Assembly: GCF_013522705.1 (NCBI RefSeq)
Contig: NZ_JAAMRE010000013.1
Coordinates: forward strand, 61,351-125,350
Direction of reading: 5' to 3'
From: Pseudomonas lurida
GTDB taxonomy: Bacteria > Pseudomonadota > Gammaproteobacteria > Pseudomonadales > Pseudomonadaceae
DNA: 64,000 bases
Of this stretch, positions 37,891 through 46,773 are shown one piece after another (positions within the stretch are counted from its first letter, which is position 1; every line of letters starts with the position of its first letter). Below the pieces are notes generated by a model. The model saw only the letters and a program-made list of their open reading frames with translations, did no database searches and was not told where the DNA came from. Made by a program: the position numbers and the translations under genes.

Positions 37891-39189
37891 TCAGTGCAGC
37901 TTGAGCCTCGGCTCCGTCCCGCGTCCAATCCGGCTGCCCAGCATCAGCATTGCCGTACGAAACACGCCGTACAACGCCATCTGGTGCATGCGGTACAGCG
38001 ACACGTAGAACATCCGCGCCAGCCAGCCCTCCAGCATGACACTGCCAGTCAGGTTGCCCATCAGGTTGCCCACCGCCGAGAATCGCGACAGCGAGATTAA
38101 CGACCCGTAGTCAGTGTATTTGTACGACGGCAACGCCTTGCCTTCGATCCGTAGCTTGAGCGACTTGGCCAACAGCGAAGCCTGCTGATGCGCGGCCTGG
38201 GCGCGTGGCGGCACGTTTCGGTCGGTGCCTGGTTGCGGGCACGCGGCGCAGTCACCAAAGGCGAAAATATTATCGTCGCGGGTGGTTTGCAGCGTCGGCA
38301 GCACCTGCAACTGGTTGATGCGGTTGGTTTCCAGGCCGTCGATGTCCTTGAGGAAGCCCGGCGCGCGGATACCGGCGGCCCATACCTTCAGGCTGGCCGG
38401 AATCACCTGACCGCTGCTGGTGATCAGCGCATCGGCTGTCACTTCGCTGACCGCCGAATTCGTCAGCACCGTCACCCCCAGTTTCTCCAGGGTTTTATGC
38501 ACCGGCGCGCCGATGCGTTCCGGCAGGGCGGGCAATACCCGCGGGCCGGCTTCGATCAGCGTGATGTGCATGTTTTCCGGCTTGATCCGGTCCAGCCCAT
38601 AGGCCGCCAGCTCATGAGCGGCGTTATGCAGCTCGGCAGCCAGTTCAACGCCGGTCGCGCCGGCGCCGACGATGGCGACACTGATTTTTTCTACCACGTC
38701 AGTCTGCCCGGCATGGGCGCGCAGGTAGTGGTTTAGCAATTGCTGGTGAAAGCGCTCGGCCTGTTTGCGGGTATCGAGGAACAGGCAGTGCTGTGCTGCG
38801 CCCTCGGTGCCGAAATCGTTGGTGGTGCTGCCGACAGCGATCACCAGGCTGTCGTAGCCCAGCACGCGCGCAGGCACCAGTTCGCGGCCTTCCTCGTCGA
38901 GGGTCGCGGCCAGTTGGATTTTTTTCTGCTCGCGATCGAGCCCGCTCATGCGCCCCAGCTGGAACTCGAAGTGGTTCCATTTCGCCTGGGCGACATAATT
39001 GAGTTCGTCTTCCGAAGAGTTCAAGGATCCGGCAGCCACCTCATGAAGCAGAGGTTTCCAGATATGGGTCAGGTTGGTGTCGACCAGCGTGATGCTGGCG
39101 GTGCCGCGCTTGCCCAGAGTCTTACCCAGGCGGGTAGCCAACTCCAGGCCGCCGGCGCCGCCGCCGACGATAATAATACGATGGGTCAT
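37891..39189 (-). CDS. ndh: type II NADH dehydrogenase
   Basis: A 432-residue non-proton-pumping NADH:quinone oxidoreductase on the inner face of the membrane. The FAD site is IIIVGGGAGGLELATRLG (about 4-21), the NADH site VAIVGAGATGVELAAELHNA (about 168-187), and a third motif NIFAFGDCAACPQPG sits near 303-317. The C-terminal amphipathic/hydrophobic part (about 380-425) should anchor it. Start: ATG at 39189 (MTHRIIIVGGG) with GAG upstream; a longer frame to 39204 is not needed. Confidence 0.93.
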   Translation of the reverse strand: MTHRIIIVGGGAGGLELATRLGKTLGKRGTASITLVDTNLTHIWKPLLHEVAAGSLNSSEDELNYVAQAKWNHFEFQLGRMSGLDREQKKIQLAATLDEEGRELVPARVLGYDSLVIAVGSTTNDFGTEGAAQHCLFLDTRKQAERFHQQLLNHYLRAHAGQTDVVEKISVAIVGAGATGVELAAELHNAAHELAAYGLDRIKPENMHITLIEAGPRVLPALPERIGAPVHKTLEKLGVTVLTNSAVSEVTADALITSSGQVIPASLKVWAAGIRAPGFLKDIDGLETNRINQLQVLPTLQTTRDDNIFAFGDCAACPQPGTDRNVPPRAQAAHQQASLLAKSLKLRIEGKALPSYKYTDYGSLISLSRFSAVGNLMGNLTGSVMLEGWLARMFYVSLYRMHQMALYGVFRTAMLMLGSRIGRGTEPRLKLH

Positions 39190-39249
39190 GGGGATATCTC
39201 GCAAGGCTAAAAGAAATCGGAGCAGTTACCCCCGCGAGCGCCAGGCAGC

Positions 39250-39423
39250 TCATAGCGTGAGGTAACTCAACAGGCGGCTCAGCAGACCAAGCCCGATCAC
39301 GGCCACCAGCACCACACAAAGGAGCAGCCAGGGCCTGAAAGGCTTGCGCTCGACTCTGTTCTGGGAGAGTTGCAGGTACTCTTCGACACGCTGTTGGTCT
39401 TCGGGTTTCAGGCGGCTGGTCAT
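39250..39423 (-). CDS. DUF3094 small membrane protein
   Basis: A 57-residue protein: soluble N-terminal half (MTSRLKPEDQQRVEEYLQL, then NRVERKPFRPW) and one C-terminal transmembrane segment (LLLCVVLVAVIGLGLLSRLL). It matches the small DUF3094 family found next to ndh in pseudomonads. Start ATG at 39423; the frame continues to 39450 without a better start. Function unknown. Confidence 0.85.
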   Translation of the reverse strand: MTSRLKPEDQQRVEEYLQLSQNRVERKPFRPWLLLCVVLVAVIGLGLLSRLLSYLTL

Positions 39424-39474
39424 AAAGGCCTCGTCAGGTAGACGTTGCAAAGGGGCGCCACGTTACAGCAGGGC

Positions 39475-40104
39475 TCAGAGGCTGATGCCCACGTCGAACA
39501 CTATGCTGCGGCCCAGGTTGTTGCGCAAGAAATCCGGCGCGTCCGGATGGGCGAACAACACCCTGGCAAACGTCGGCCCCACCAGCGACAGCGAGCGCCA
39601 GCCCTGGCGCAGGTACTCGGTTGGCGGTGGGAAGTGACTGTTGAGGTCGAGCACCTCACGTTTGAGGCTCGCGAAGGCGACAAGATCCAGTTCGCCCAGG
39701 TCCATCCCGCGTTCTTTGTAGTTATGTGCCTTCTTGCGCAACGTAGGCGCCAGGCGCATCAGGAATTCATGCGCCGGAATGCGGCGTGGCTTGGCCTCGC
39801 GACGTACCAGCTGACTCAGGGAAAACGCGCTGCGTCGACGTAGCAACTCATCGCGCCATTCGTCGTTCAGTCGTCGGCCCTCATCCAGCACGAAAAACAC
39901 CTCGAAGCTGGCATCGCGAAACAACACGTCCGGCGGCTCTTGCCCTGCAGGGTGAAACTCCTCGGCACGGTAGGGCACATTCAGGCCTTGCAGCAGGCGC
40001 TGGCATACCCAACGCTCACGCTCCCATTTGCGGGCATTGGATAGGAACGCATTGGCTTGTTCGGCCGCTACGGTGAGCAGGCGCAAGTAATCTGAGTCAT
40101 CCAT
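39475..40104 (-). CDS. DUF1780 domain protein
   Basis: A 209-residue soluble protein: MDDSDYLRLLTVAAEQANAF, then WERERWVCQRLLQGLNVPY, FEVFFVLDEGRRLNDEWRDELL and a C-terminal GPTFARVLFAHPDAPDFLR. It matches DUF1780, a Pseudomonas family with a solved structure said to resemble restriction-endonuclease folds; the FVLDEGRRLNDEW segment could hold acidic metal ligands. No function is established. Encoded upstream of DUF3094 and ndh on the same strand. Confidence 0.82.
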   Translation of the reverse strand: MDDSDYLRLLTVAAEQANAFLSNARKWERERWVCQRLLQGLNVPYRAEEFHPAGQEPPDVLFRDASFEVFFVLDEGRRLNDEWRDELLRRRSAFSLSQLVRREAKPRRIPAHEFLMRLAPTLRKKAHNYKERGMDLGELDLVAFASLKREVLDLNSHFPPPTEYLRQGWRSLSLVGPTFARVLFAHPDAPDFLRNNLGRSIVFDVGISL

Positions 40105-40277
40105 AGGTGCAGCTTAGCGTCCAAATGATGACCGCAGGAAGTCCCGCCGCAAAAGCTCGGTGTAGACTGAGATCTCCTGCAATCAAGCCAGTACGAGGAG
40201 TGAGCGGTGAGGGGTTACGGAGGGCTTTCCTACAATCTTACGATCGCGTGTCTCCCGGCCATGGGGCAGGTGAGGCC

Positions 40278-40967
40278 ATGATTGGCGCCGCGGTGCTGGC
40301 ACCGCAGACCCTCGCTGTCGGTTGGCTGTTGTTTGCGCCAGTGGTGGCATGGGCGGTACTGCGCTCGCCGTGGGTCGAGTTGTTGGCCGACCGACGGCGT
40401 CAGCATTTGTTGTTCGGGACGGTGTTCGCGCTGTTCATGTTGTGGCTGGTTCGGCGCGATTTCGACACCGGGGTTTCCTACCACTTCATCGGCATGACGG
40501 CTGTGACGCTGCTGCTGGACTGGCCACTGGCGATTGTCGGCGGTGTTGCCGCGCAATTGGGCCTGGTACTGCTCGGGCGCCAGGACCTGGCCGCAATCGG
40601 CGTCAATGGCCTGCTGTTGATGGTGCTGCCGGTACTGATCACAGAAGGCGTCGCGTTAAGGGTGGAGCGTGCGCAGCCACGCAATCCCTTTGTGTACATC
40701 TTCTGTTCCGGTTTTCTGGCTGCTGCGCTCTCGGCGTTGGCGTGCCTGCTGCTGGGGCTGGGGTTGCTGTGGTTCGATGGGCTTTTCGCCATGCCGGAAT
40801 GGTTGGAGGACTTCATTGGTTATCTGTGGCTGATCATCTTTCCGGAAGCCTTTATCAACGGCATGGTCGTCAGTGCGCTGGTGGTGTTTTGTCCGGAATG
40901 GCTGGAGACGTTCAATCGCACACGCTACCTCTCAGCGCCCTGGAAGGACGACGATTCGCTGCGTTGA
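40278..40967 (+). CDS. CbiM-like energy-coupling-factor permease
   Basis: A 229-residue membrane protein with about six hydrophobic segments (TLAVGWLLFAPVVAWAVL; LLFGTVFALFMLWLV; GMTAVTLLLDWPLAIVGGVAAQLGL; LLMVLPVLITEGVAL; AAALSALACLLLGLGLLWF; LWLIIFPEAFINGMVVSALVVF). FPEAFINGMVVSAL resembles the CbiM family of metal/cobalt ECF S-components. No cobalamin riboswitch or Q/O-component gene is visible beside it, so the substrate is open. Start ATG at 40278 (GCAGGTGAGG upstream); the frame is open to 40107. Confidence 0.75.
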   Translation: MIGAAVLAPQTLAVGWLLFAPVVAWAVLRSPWVELLADRRRQHLLFGTVFALFMLWLVRRDFDTGVSYHFIGMTAVTLLLDWPLAIVGGVAAQLGLVLLGRQDLAAIGVNGLLLMVLPVLITEGVALRVERAQPRNPFVYIFCSGFLAAALSALACLLLGLGLLWFDGLFAMPEWLEDFIGYLWLIIFPEAFINGMVVSALVVFCPEWLETFNRTRYLSAPWKDDDSLR

Positions 40968-41032
40968 TCCAGGTCAAACCGCGCGCGCCACGGCAGGCCC
41001 ATGCTCTGCGAAATTTTCCAGGAGTGCGGATC

Positions 41033-41248
41033 ATGAGTGTGTATGAGTGGGCACGGCAGGAACTTCGCAGAAGTCAGGACGCGGCCCAGGAAATCGGTTT
41101 CGACCCCGGCTTGACCCTGCGCGCCATGCTCAGCGCGGTGGTGCAGCAGAGCAAGGGCGTGCGCAGTTTCGAAGACCTGGCCGACGAGCTGCAATACCTG
41201 GCAGAAAACCTCGACGACCAGCAGGAATATGCGTTTATGCGCCCTTAG
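41033..41248 (+). CDS. conserved Pseudomonas hypothetical protein
   Basis: A 71-residue acidic, largely helical protein ([20 protein letters not shown], then [25 protein letters not shown] and [17 protein letters not shown]). Ribosome binding site AGGAG precedes the ATG at 41033. It ends four bases into the end of yacG on the other strand. I recognise it only as a small gene conserved in this neighbourhood; no domain can be named. Confidence 0.7.
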   Translation: MSVYEWARQELRRSQDAAQEIGFDPGLTLRAMLSAVVQQSKGVRSFEDLADELQYLAENLDDQQEYAFMRP

Positions 41249-41445
41249 TGGCGGGGTGGCAGGTCTTCGGAAAATAATTCGTCTTCGGCGTCCGGGGCCA
41301 CGGGGATCTTGTGCTCTTCGCTGGCCCAGGCGCCCAGGTCGATCAGCTTGCAACGGTCCGAGCAGAACGGCCGGTTGGGGTTGGTCGCTTTCCATTCCAC
41401 GGGTGCGCCGCAGGTTGGACAGTCGACGGTCAAGGGTTGGCTCAT
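41245..41445 (-). CDS. yacG: DNA gyrase inhibitor / zinc protein YacG
   Basis: A 66-residue zinc protein with the four-cysteine site CPTCGAPV (9-16) and [15 protein letters not shown] (about 28-42), followed by an acidic tail. E. coli YacG binds GyrB and inhibits DNA gyrase. Its position behind coaE and pilD is the usual one. Start overlaps the coaE stop by four bases. Confidence 0.96.
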   Translation of the reverse strand: MSQPLTVDCPTCGAPVEWKATNPNRPFCSDRCKLIDLGAWASEEHKIPVAPDAEDELFSEDLPPRH

Positions 41446-42068
41446 GATCGGCCTCCACGCAAAGTAAGGTAAAAGTGGTGCAGTCGCTCGACCTCGTCGT
41501 GCAGCCAGGCGAGGTCTCTGTCATTGACCAGCACGTCGTCGGCATGGTTCAGGCGGTCTTCGCGGCTGGACTGGGCCTTGAGAATGGCCTGCACCTGCTG
41601 TTCGCTGATGCCGTCGCGCTGCAGGGTACGCTGAATCTGCAGTGATTGCGGCACGTCGATCACCAGGATGCGCTGGGTCATGCTGTACTGGCCTGATTCG
41701 ATCAGCAACGGTGACACCAGAATCGCGTAGGGCGAGCGCGCCTGCGCCAGATGGCTGCGAATTTCTTCGCCAATCAGCGGGTGCAGAAGGGCTTCCAGCC
41801 AGCGGCGTTCCTCAGGGACTTCAAAGATCAGCTTGCGCAGGGCGGCACGGTCCAACCGACCATCAGGCAAGAGCACGCCGTCGCCAAAATGTTCAGCGAT
41901 GCGTGCCAGTGCAGGACGCCCTGGTTCGACCACCCAACGTGCGGCGTGATCGGCATCCACCATATCGATGCCCAGATCGACAAAGTGCTGAGCCGCCGCG
42001 CTTTTACCGCTGCCGATGCCACCGGTCAGGCCGAGTATCCACGGAGTTGGAACAGAAGAAGGACTCAT
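41442..42068 (-). CDS. coaE: dephospho-CoA kinase
   Basis: A 208-residue P-loop kinase for the final step of coenzyme A synthesis. Walker A is [17 protein letters not shown] (about 13-29), with [14 protein letters not shown] near 40-53 and [10 protein letters not shown] near 118. Start ATG at 42068 overlaps the pilD stop by four bases; the frame is open far upstream inside pilD but the P-loop fold begins here. Confidence 0.97.
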   Translation of the reverse strand: MSPSSVPTPWILGLTGGIGSGKSAAAQHFVDLGIDMVDADHAARWVVEPGRPALARIAEHFGDGVLLPDGRLDRAALRKLIFEVPEERRWLEALLHPLIGEEIRSHLAQARSPYAILVSPLLIESGQYSMTQRILVIDVPQSLQIQRTLQRDGISEQQVQAILKAQSSREDRLNHADDVLVNDRDLAWLHDEVERLHHFYLTLRGGRS

Positions 42069-42931
42069 TGGAAACCGACAGACTGCAAATAGAAGTCGGT
42101 TATTTGACCACCCCAGAGCAACGCAATCCAGCCGGCAATCGCCAAATAGGGTCCAAACGGCATGGGTGTGGATACCTGGGCCTTGCGCAGACGCATCAGG
42201 GTCAGCCCGGCAAACACGCCGACCAATGACGCCACAAATAGCGTCATCGGCACTATTTGCCAGCCACCCCAGGCCCCAAGCAGAGCCAGTAACTTGAAGT
42301 CGCCGTGACCCATGCCGTCCTTGCCTGTGATCAGCTTGAACAGCCAGAACACCGACCACAGGCTCATGTACCCGACCACCGCGCCCCATACCGCGTCGGA
42401 CAACGGCACCAGCAATGCGAAATTGTTGACGATCAGACCCAGCCAAAGAAGCGGCAGCACCAGCACATCCGGCAGCAACTGATGGTCGGCATCGATCAGG
42501 CTCATCGCCAGCAGGCCCCAGGTCAGCAGCATCACCGCTGCGGCTTGCCAGCCAAAACCAAAATGCCAGGCCACCAGCGCCGACAGCACCCCGCAGGCGA
42601 GTTCGGTGAAGGGGTAACGAGCGCTGATGGTTCCTTTGCAGTGGGCGCACCGGCCCCCGAGGAGCAGGTAGCTGAGCAGCGGGATATTGTTCCAGGGGCG
42701 GATCGGCTGCTCGCAATGGGGGCAGCAGGAATTGGGGTGCATCAGGTTATAGGTCGGCCCCGCTGCTTCGGCAGGAAAACCCAGCACTTCGTGGGCTTGG
42801 GCACGCCACTCCCGTGCAAGCATCTTCGGCAGGCGCCACACCAGCACATTGAGAAAGCTGCCGACGATCAGCCCCAGCAAAGCCGTCAGCGCCACAAACA
42901 GCCAGGGGGATTCACTCAACAGCTGGCTCAA
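42065..42931 (-). CDS. pilD: prepilin peptidase / N-methyltransferase
   Basis: A 288-residue inner-membrane aspartyl protease that cleaves and N-methylates type IV prepilins and type II secretion pseudopilins. The cytoplasmic zinc-like site is [12 protein letters not shown] and GGRCAHCKG (about 49-80); catalytic aspartates are in [12 protein letters not shown] (near 148) and [14 protein letters not shown] (near 210). It should process PilA and all minor pilins of this window. Overlaps pilC by four bases. Confidence 0.97.
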   Translation of the reverse strand: MSQLLSESPWLFVALTALLGLIVGSFLNVLVWRLPKMLAREWRAQAHEVLGFPAEAAGPTYNLMHPNSCCPHCEQPIRPWNNIPLLSYLLLGGRCAHCKGTISARYPFTELACGVLSALVAWHFGFGWQAAAVMLLTWGLLAMSLIDADHQLLPDVLVLPLLWLGLIVNNFALLVPLSDAVWGAVVGYMSLWSVFWLFKLITGKDGMGHGDFKLLALLGAWGGWQIVPMTLFVASLVGVFAGLTLMRLRKAQVSTPMPFGPYLAIAGWIALLWGGQITDFYLQSVGFQ

Positions 42932-44136
42932 AATGCGCTCCCCAATTGGAAGACCGGCAAGTACATGGCGATGACCAGCGCGCCGACAATGCCTCCCAGT
43001 ACCACCATGATCAGCGGCTCCATCAGACTGGTCAGGTTATCGACCTGATTGTCTACCTCGGCCTCATAGTGGCTGGCGACCTTCTCCAGCATCAAGTCCA
43101 GCGTGCCGGACTCTTCACCGATGGCGGTCATCTGGATCGACATGCCGGGAAACAAGCCGCTGGAGGCCATGGCGCGGTTCAGTTGCATGCCTGTGGATAC
43201 ATCGCGACGCATATGTTCGATTGCCTGTTTGAATGGCCTGGAACCGACGGCGCCCGCCACGGAATCCAAGGCCTGCACCAGCGGAACCCCCGCCGCGAAT
43301 GTGGTTGAGAGCGTGCGGGCGTAGCGGGCCACGGCCGATTTCTGCAGCAGTTTGCCTGCCAGCGGCATTTTCAACAAACCCGCATCCAGCCAGTAGCGAA
43401 AGCGTGAAGACGTTCGATGCGCCCGGCGTAGCCCCATGCACCCCGCGCCAAGCCCCAATGCGACGAGCCACCAGGCTTGTCGCATGAATTCCGACAGGGC
43501 GATGACGGCCAAGGTAAAGTCCGGCAACTGACTGCCGACGCCAGCGAACAGGCCCTGGAACTGCGGCACCACCTGCACCAGCAGCACAACGGTAACCACC
43601 CCGGCCACCGCCAGTACGGCGATGGGATACGTCATGGCTTTCTTGATCCTGGCTTTGAGCTGCTCGCTTTTTTCCAGATGAACCGCTACTCGCTCCAGCA
43701 GGGTTTCAAGCGCGCCGGCCTGTTCGCCGGCCGCTACCAGGTTGCAGTACAGCTCATCGAAATACCGCGGATGCCTGCCCAATGCGTCAGCCAGGCTGGT
43801 GCCGGCGGCGATCTGCTGTTTCAGCGCTTGCAGCAGTTCACGCACGGCCCGGTTTTCGACACCTTCGCTGATCAGGTCGAGGGCTTGCAGCAAGGCAATA
43901 CCAGCCTTGAGCAATGTGGCCAGTTGACGGGTTAACAGGGCGATGTCGGCGGTGTTGATCGGCACCGCAAAACTTGGCAGCAGCAGGGCTTTCCTGCGCA
44001 CACGGCTGGGGCGAATACCTTGCAGGCGCAGTTGCGCCTTGACCAGGGCCGGACTGTGCGCGGTGCTTTGCCCGCACACCCTGCGCCCTTTGCGCGTGGT
44101 GCCTTCCCAGGTGTAAGTCGTCGAAGCGTTGTTCAT
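42928..44136 (-). CDS. pilC: type IV pilus inner-membrane platform protein PilC
   Basis: A 402-residue GspF-family protein with two cytoplasmic domains and three transmembrane segments (about 165-200, 215-235 and 370-395). Family segments are TRQLATLLKAGIALLQALD (about 66-84) and YARTLSTTFAAGVPLVQAL (about 270). Start ATG at 44136; a frame to a TTG at 44169 is unlikely. In P. aeruginosa pilB precedes pilC; here pilC is directly divergent from pilA and no pilB is present between them. Confidence 0.96.
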   Translation of the reverse strand: MNNASTTYTWEGTTRKGRRVCGQSTAHSPALVKAQLRLQGIRPSRVRRKALLLPSFAVPINTADIALLTRQLATLLKAGIALLQALDLISEGVENRAVRELLQALKQQIAAGTSLADALGRHPRYFDELYCNLVAAGEQAGALETLLERVAVHLEKSEQLKARIKKAMTYPIAVLAVAGVVTVVLLVQVVPQFQGLFAGVGSQLPDFTLAVIALSEFMRQAWWLVALGLGAGCMGLRRAHRTSSRFRYWLDAGLLKMPLAGKLLQKSAVARYARTLSTTFAAGVPLVQALDSVAGAVGSRPFKQAIEHMRRDVSTGMQLNRAMASSGLFPGMSIQMTAIGEESGTLDLMLEKVASHYEAEVDNQVDNLTSLMEPLIMVVLGGIVGALVIAMYLPVFQLGSAF

Positions 44137-44333
44137 GTCACGGTTCCGCACACGGTCGTTGAGCTTCAAAGCTTAGTCAGGCGGTGAGTTGGGGCAGGCT
44201 GCGGCGGCGGATAAAATGTCAGAATATGCGTCTTGCACGCGATTGACGCTCGGCGGATGAGTACACTGGCGCCGCTGCACAACACGGGGCGCAGGAAGCG
44301 CCTTGTCATGAGTTCTTTTGGAGAATGAAAGTG
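44137..44333. other. intergenic region between divergent pilC and pilA
   Basis: 197 bases. No convincing sigma-54 (TGGCAC-N5-TTGCA) or sigma-70 pair could be recognised for pilA; a short GC-rich hairpin (GGCGCNNNNNGCGCC-like, around 44270-44300) is present. The usual PilR-dependent promoter cannot be supported by eye. Confidence 0.3.
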
Positions 44334-44747
44334 ATGCGTCAGAAAGGCTTTACTTTGATCGAGTTGTTAATCGTCGTGGCAATCATCGGCATCCTGGCCA
44401 CCATTGGCCTGCCCATGTACACCACCCATCAGGCCAAGGCCAAGTTCACTGCCGGCCTGGCGGAAATCACTGCGTTAAAGGCTGGGTACGAAGACACGCT
44501 CAATCAGGGCACGGTCCCTACCGTGGCCTTGATCGGTGGCACCAGTCCTACCGCCAACTGCAAGATCGACGTGACCGGCGACGTTGCCACCGGCGCAGGT
44601 GGCATCAGCTGCGAAATCCTCGACGCGCCGGCGCCGGTCCTGGGCAAGACCATCAGCCTGACCCGCAACGCTACCAGCGGCTGGACCTGCACCACTACTG
44701 CCGAGGCCAAATACGTCGCCAAGGGCTGCGCCGCCGGCGGCGCGTGA
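44334..44747 (+). CDS. pilA: major type IV pilin PilA
   Basis: A 137-residue pilin: [25 protein letters not shown], with the cleavage glycine, Phe1 and Glu5. The C-terminal cysteine pair WTCTTTAEAKYVAKGC forms the disulfide loop, and a second pair (NCKID, ISCEILD) lies mid-protein. Start: ATG at 44334 has GGAG ten bases upstream; the in-frame ATG at 44325 is only one base from the same GGAG. The tail AAGGA lacks the C-terminal serine glycosylated in P. aeruginosa group I pilins. Confidence 0.95.
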   Translation: MRQKGFTLIELLIVVAIIGILATIGLPMYTTHQAKAKFTAGLAEITALKAGYEDTLNQGTVPTVALIGGTSPTANCKIDVTGDVATGAGGISCEILDAPAPVLGKTISLTRNATSGWTCTTTAEAKYVAKGCAAGGA

Positions 44748-44782
44748 CGGTGCCTGCACCCACACGCACGTCGAGCTGGCCA

Positions 44783-46183
44783 ATGACATTATCCGTACAG
44801 CGGCGCGGCAGTATTTTCCTGGTGCTGGCTGTGTGCCTATTGGTGGTGGGTATTTGCACGCCGTTCGGTGGGCACGATCTACAGCGGGTCATGCAGATTG
44901 CCATCGGGTTCTGCGCGGTGCTGTACGGTATTTCGGTGACGCCCACTGAACCCTGGGTGGATCGCCAGACGGCGTTGGGCCTGTCGGTAATCGTGGGCTT
45001 GGGCGTGACGTCTTCGCTGCTGGCCCATCAGCCGCTCTGGGCGCTGACCGAAGTGGCACTGTTCGTCAGCTGCGCAGCCATCGCGCTGGCCTTTGCATCG
45101 CTGCGCCGTCATGGCGGTGAGCCTTTGGATCGGGCGCTGCTGCTGATCGTTGTGCTGCTGTGCCTGATCAAAACGTTTCAATACCTGTACGCCGGCGTGC
45201 TTGCGTTCGCCAGCGGCGGGCCCACGTTGAACCCGGACCTGCTGTTGTCGAGTTTTTCCAATAAGCGTTTCTACGGTCAGTTCCAGACACTCACGCTGCC
45301 GTTGCTGGCGCTTCCTCTGCTGTTACCCACCGTTTCTCGCTCACTGCGGGGGATGGCCTTTGCGTTGCTGTGCGCCTGGTGGTTGATTGCGATCAGCGGC
45401 GGTACACGCGGCACCTGGCTGGGCATGGGGGTGGCGGGAATGGTACTGGCGCTGCTCGGTCCGTGGGGGCGGCAATGGTTGGGTTGGCAGTTGGCCGCAA
45501 TGCTGGGCGGCTTGTGGGTTTACTGGCTGCTGTTCACGGTGCTGGCGACCTACCTGGGGATCGAGACGTCCAATGACGCCAGCGAGCGCCTCACCACTTC
45601 ACTGTCTGGGCGCGGCCCGATCTGGTGGCAGGGTTGGCAGATGGTCGCCGAGCGGCCGTGGCTGGGGTTCGGCCCGATGCATTTTGCCGATATTGCCAAC
45701 AAGGTTGCCGCCCATCCGCATCAGGCTGTATTGCAGTGGGCCAGCGAGTGGGGTGTGCTTTCGACGTTGTGCGTGGCGGTTTTGGCAGGACGCAGTGGCT
45801 GGGTCACGGTTGCTGTGTTGCGTGAGCGCGCGCGCTCAAGTGAACGCGCGGACCTGCTGCGCTTATGCCTGTTTGCGGCGTTGGTGGGTGCCCTGACGCA
45901 GTCCATGGTCGACGGTGTGCTGGTGATGCCCAATTCCCAGGTCTGGCTTGCGCTGGTCGTGGGGTGGCTGATGGCGTTGCATCGTTGGCGAACACCTGCA
46001 ACGGCGACTTGGCCGTTGGCCTGGACGGTGTGGAAAGTGTTGAGTGTATTGGCGATCGCGTTGCTGGTGCATGTCGCGCTGCGCGATGTGCCCCACATCA
46101 AGCAGGCCCAGCGGCAGTACCTCGACGCCACGGGCAGTTACCTGCAGCCTCGCTTCTGGGCGCAGGGTGTCATCGCCCGCTGA
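44783..46183 (+). CDS. O-antigen-ligase-family protein, pilin glycosyltransferase candidate (TfpO-like)
   Basis: A 466-residue polytopic membrane protein of the Wzy_C / O-antigen ligase family. About 11 hydrophobic segments surround a large periplasmic loop, and the signature ERLTTSLSGRGPIWWQGWQM, RPWLGFGPMHF and HPHQAVLQWASEWG lies near 265-330, with the functional histidine and arginine typical of WaaL, PglL and TfpO. Start: ATG at 44783; GTG codons at 44744 (overlapping the pilA stop) and 44750 are alternatives. Its place directly after pilA and before tRNA-Thr is that of tfpO in P. aeruginosa group I strains, so transfer of an O-antigen unit to pilin is the likely role. Confidence 0.82.
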   Translation: MTLSVQRRGSIFLVLAVCLLVVGICTPFGGHDLQRVMQIAIGFCAVLYGISVTPTEPWVDRQTALGLSVIVGLGVTSSLLAHQPLWALTEVALFVSCAAIALAFASLRRHGGEPLDRALLLIVVLLCLIKTFQYLYAGVLAFASGGPTLNPDLLLSSFSNKRFYGQFQTLTLPLLALPLLLPTVSRSLRGMAFALLCAWWLIAISGGTRGTWLGMGVAGMVLALLGPWGRQWLGWQLAAMLGGLWVYWLLFTVLATYLGIETSNDASERLTTSLSGRGPIWWQGWQMVAERPWLGFGPMHFADIANKVAAHPHQAVLQWASEWGVLSTLCVAVLAGRSGWVTVAVLRERARSSERADLLRLCLFAALVGALTQSMVDGVLVMPNSQVWLALVVGWLMALHRWRTPATATWPLAWTVWKVLSVLAIALLVHVALRDVPHIKQAQRQYLDATGSYLQPRFWAQGVIAR

Positions 46184-46231
46184 AGGCCGCGAGTTGCCGG
46201 ACGCCCGATGCGGTGCTAGCTTTAGTCCACC

Positions 46232-46304
46232 GCCCGTGTAGCTCAGCCGGTAGAGCAGCGCACTCGTAACGCGAAGGTCGCAGGTTCGATTCCTGTCTCG
46301 GGCA
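46232..46304 (+). tRNA. tRNA-Thr (CGT)
   Basis: 73 nucleotides to the discriminator base. Acceptor stem GCCCGTG/CTCGGGC (one T-T mismatch), anticodon CGT in ACTCGTAAC, T-loop GTTCGATTC. The three bases after the discriminator are CAA, not CCA, so the tail must be completed by CCA-adding enzyme, unlike the four tRNAs at 37.4-37.8 kb. Confidence 0.95.
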
Positions 46305-46452
46305 CAAAGGCAACAGCGTTTCAAGGCAACGTTTTCAGCTGATCCCAGAATGGTTCTGAAGGCCAGACGAGCCGGCATCCATGCCTGTTCTTTTGTATCT
46401 GCGCAACCTGATGTCCCAGATGCATCCCCATTCCTCGATCTAAGAGAACACC

Positions 46453-46758
46453 ATGACCACGACCGAAATGACCCAGGCAGCGCGGCACGAAGCAGCTCTT
46501 GAACTTTACCTCAAGGAGTCGCCGCAGCTTAAAGAAGAGATCAAGGACCTGAGCGCCGATGACCAGCGCGACCAGATCCAGTGGGCATTCGAGGACGAGG
46601 CCGAAAGCCAGGGCCTGCAGCCTTGGGAATTGACCCTCAAGTACACCTCGAAACCGGAAGAATTCGAAGCTCAGCGGCTGGTCCTGCACAAGGAAGCGGC
46701 CGAGGTGCTGGGCGTCGAATGGGACGAGTATTGCGAGATGAATAACCTGGTGGTTTAG
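46453..46758 (+). CDS. DUF6388-like small acidic protein
   Basis: A 101-residue acidic protein (MTTTEMTQAARHEAALELYL, then LKEEIKDLSADDQRDQIQWAFEDEAESQGL and AAEVLGVEWDEYCEMNNL). It resembles a Pseudomonas family of small helical proteins of unknown function (DUF6388, from memory). No signal peptide or membrane segment. It lies alone between tRNA-Thr and nadC; a palindromic repeat follows its stop. Confidence 0.7.
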   Translation: MTTTEMTQAARHEAALELYLKESPQLKEEIKDLSADDQRDQIQWAFEDEAESQGLQPWELTLKYTSKPEEFEAQRLVLHKEAAEVLGVEWDEYCEMNNLVV

Positions 46759-46773
46759 ATAAGAGCCGCACGC

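Noticed and set aside
40105..40277. Possible cobalamin riboswitch before the CbiM-like permease gene
   Set aside because: No B12-box-like sequence or matching conserved segments could be found in the 173 bases.
44137..44333. Sigma-54 promoter for pilA
   Set aside because: No GG/GC doublet pair with correct spacing was found by eye; a TTGCAC near 44233 lacks the -24 partner.
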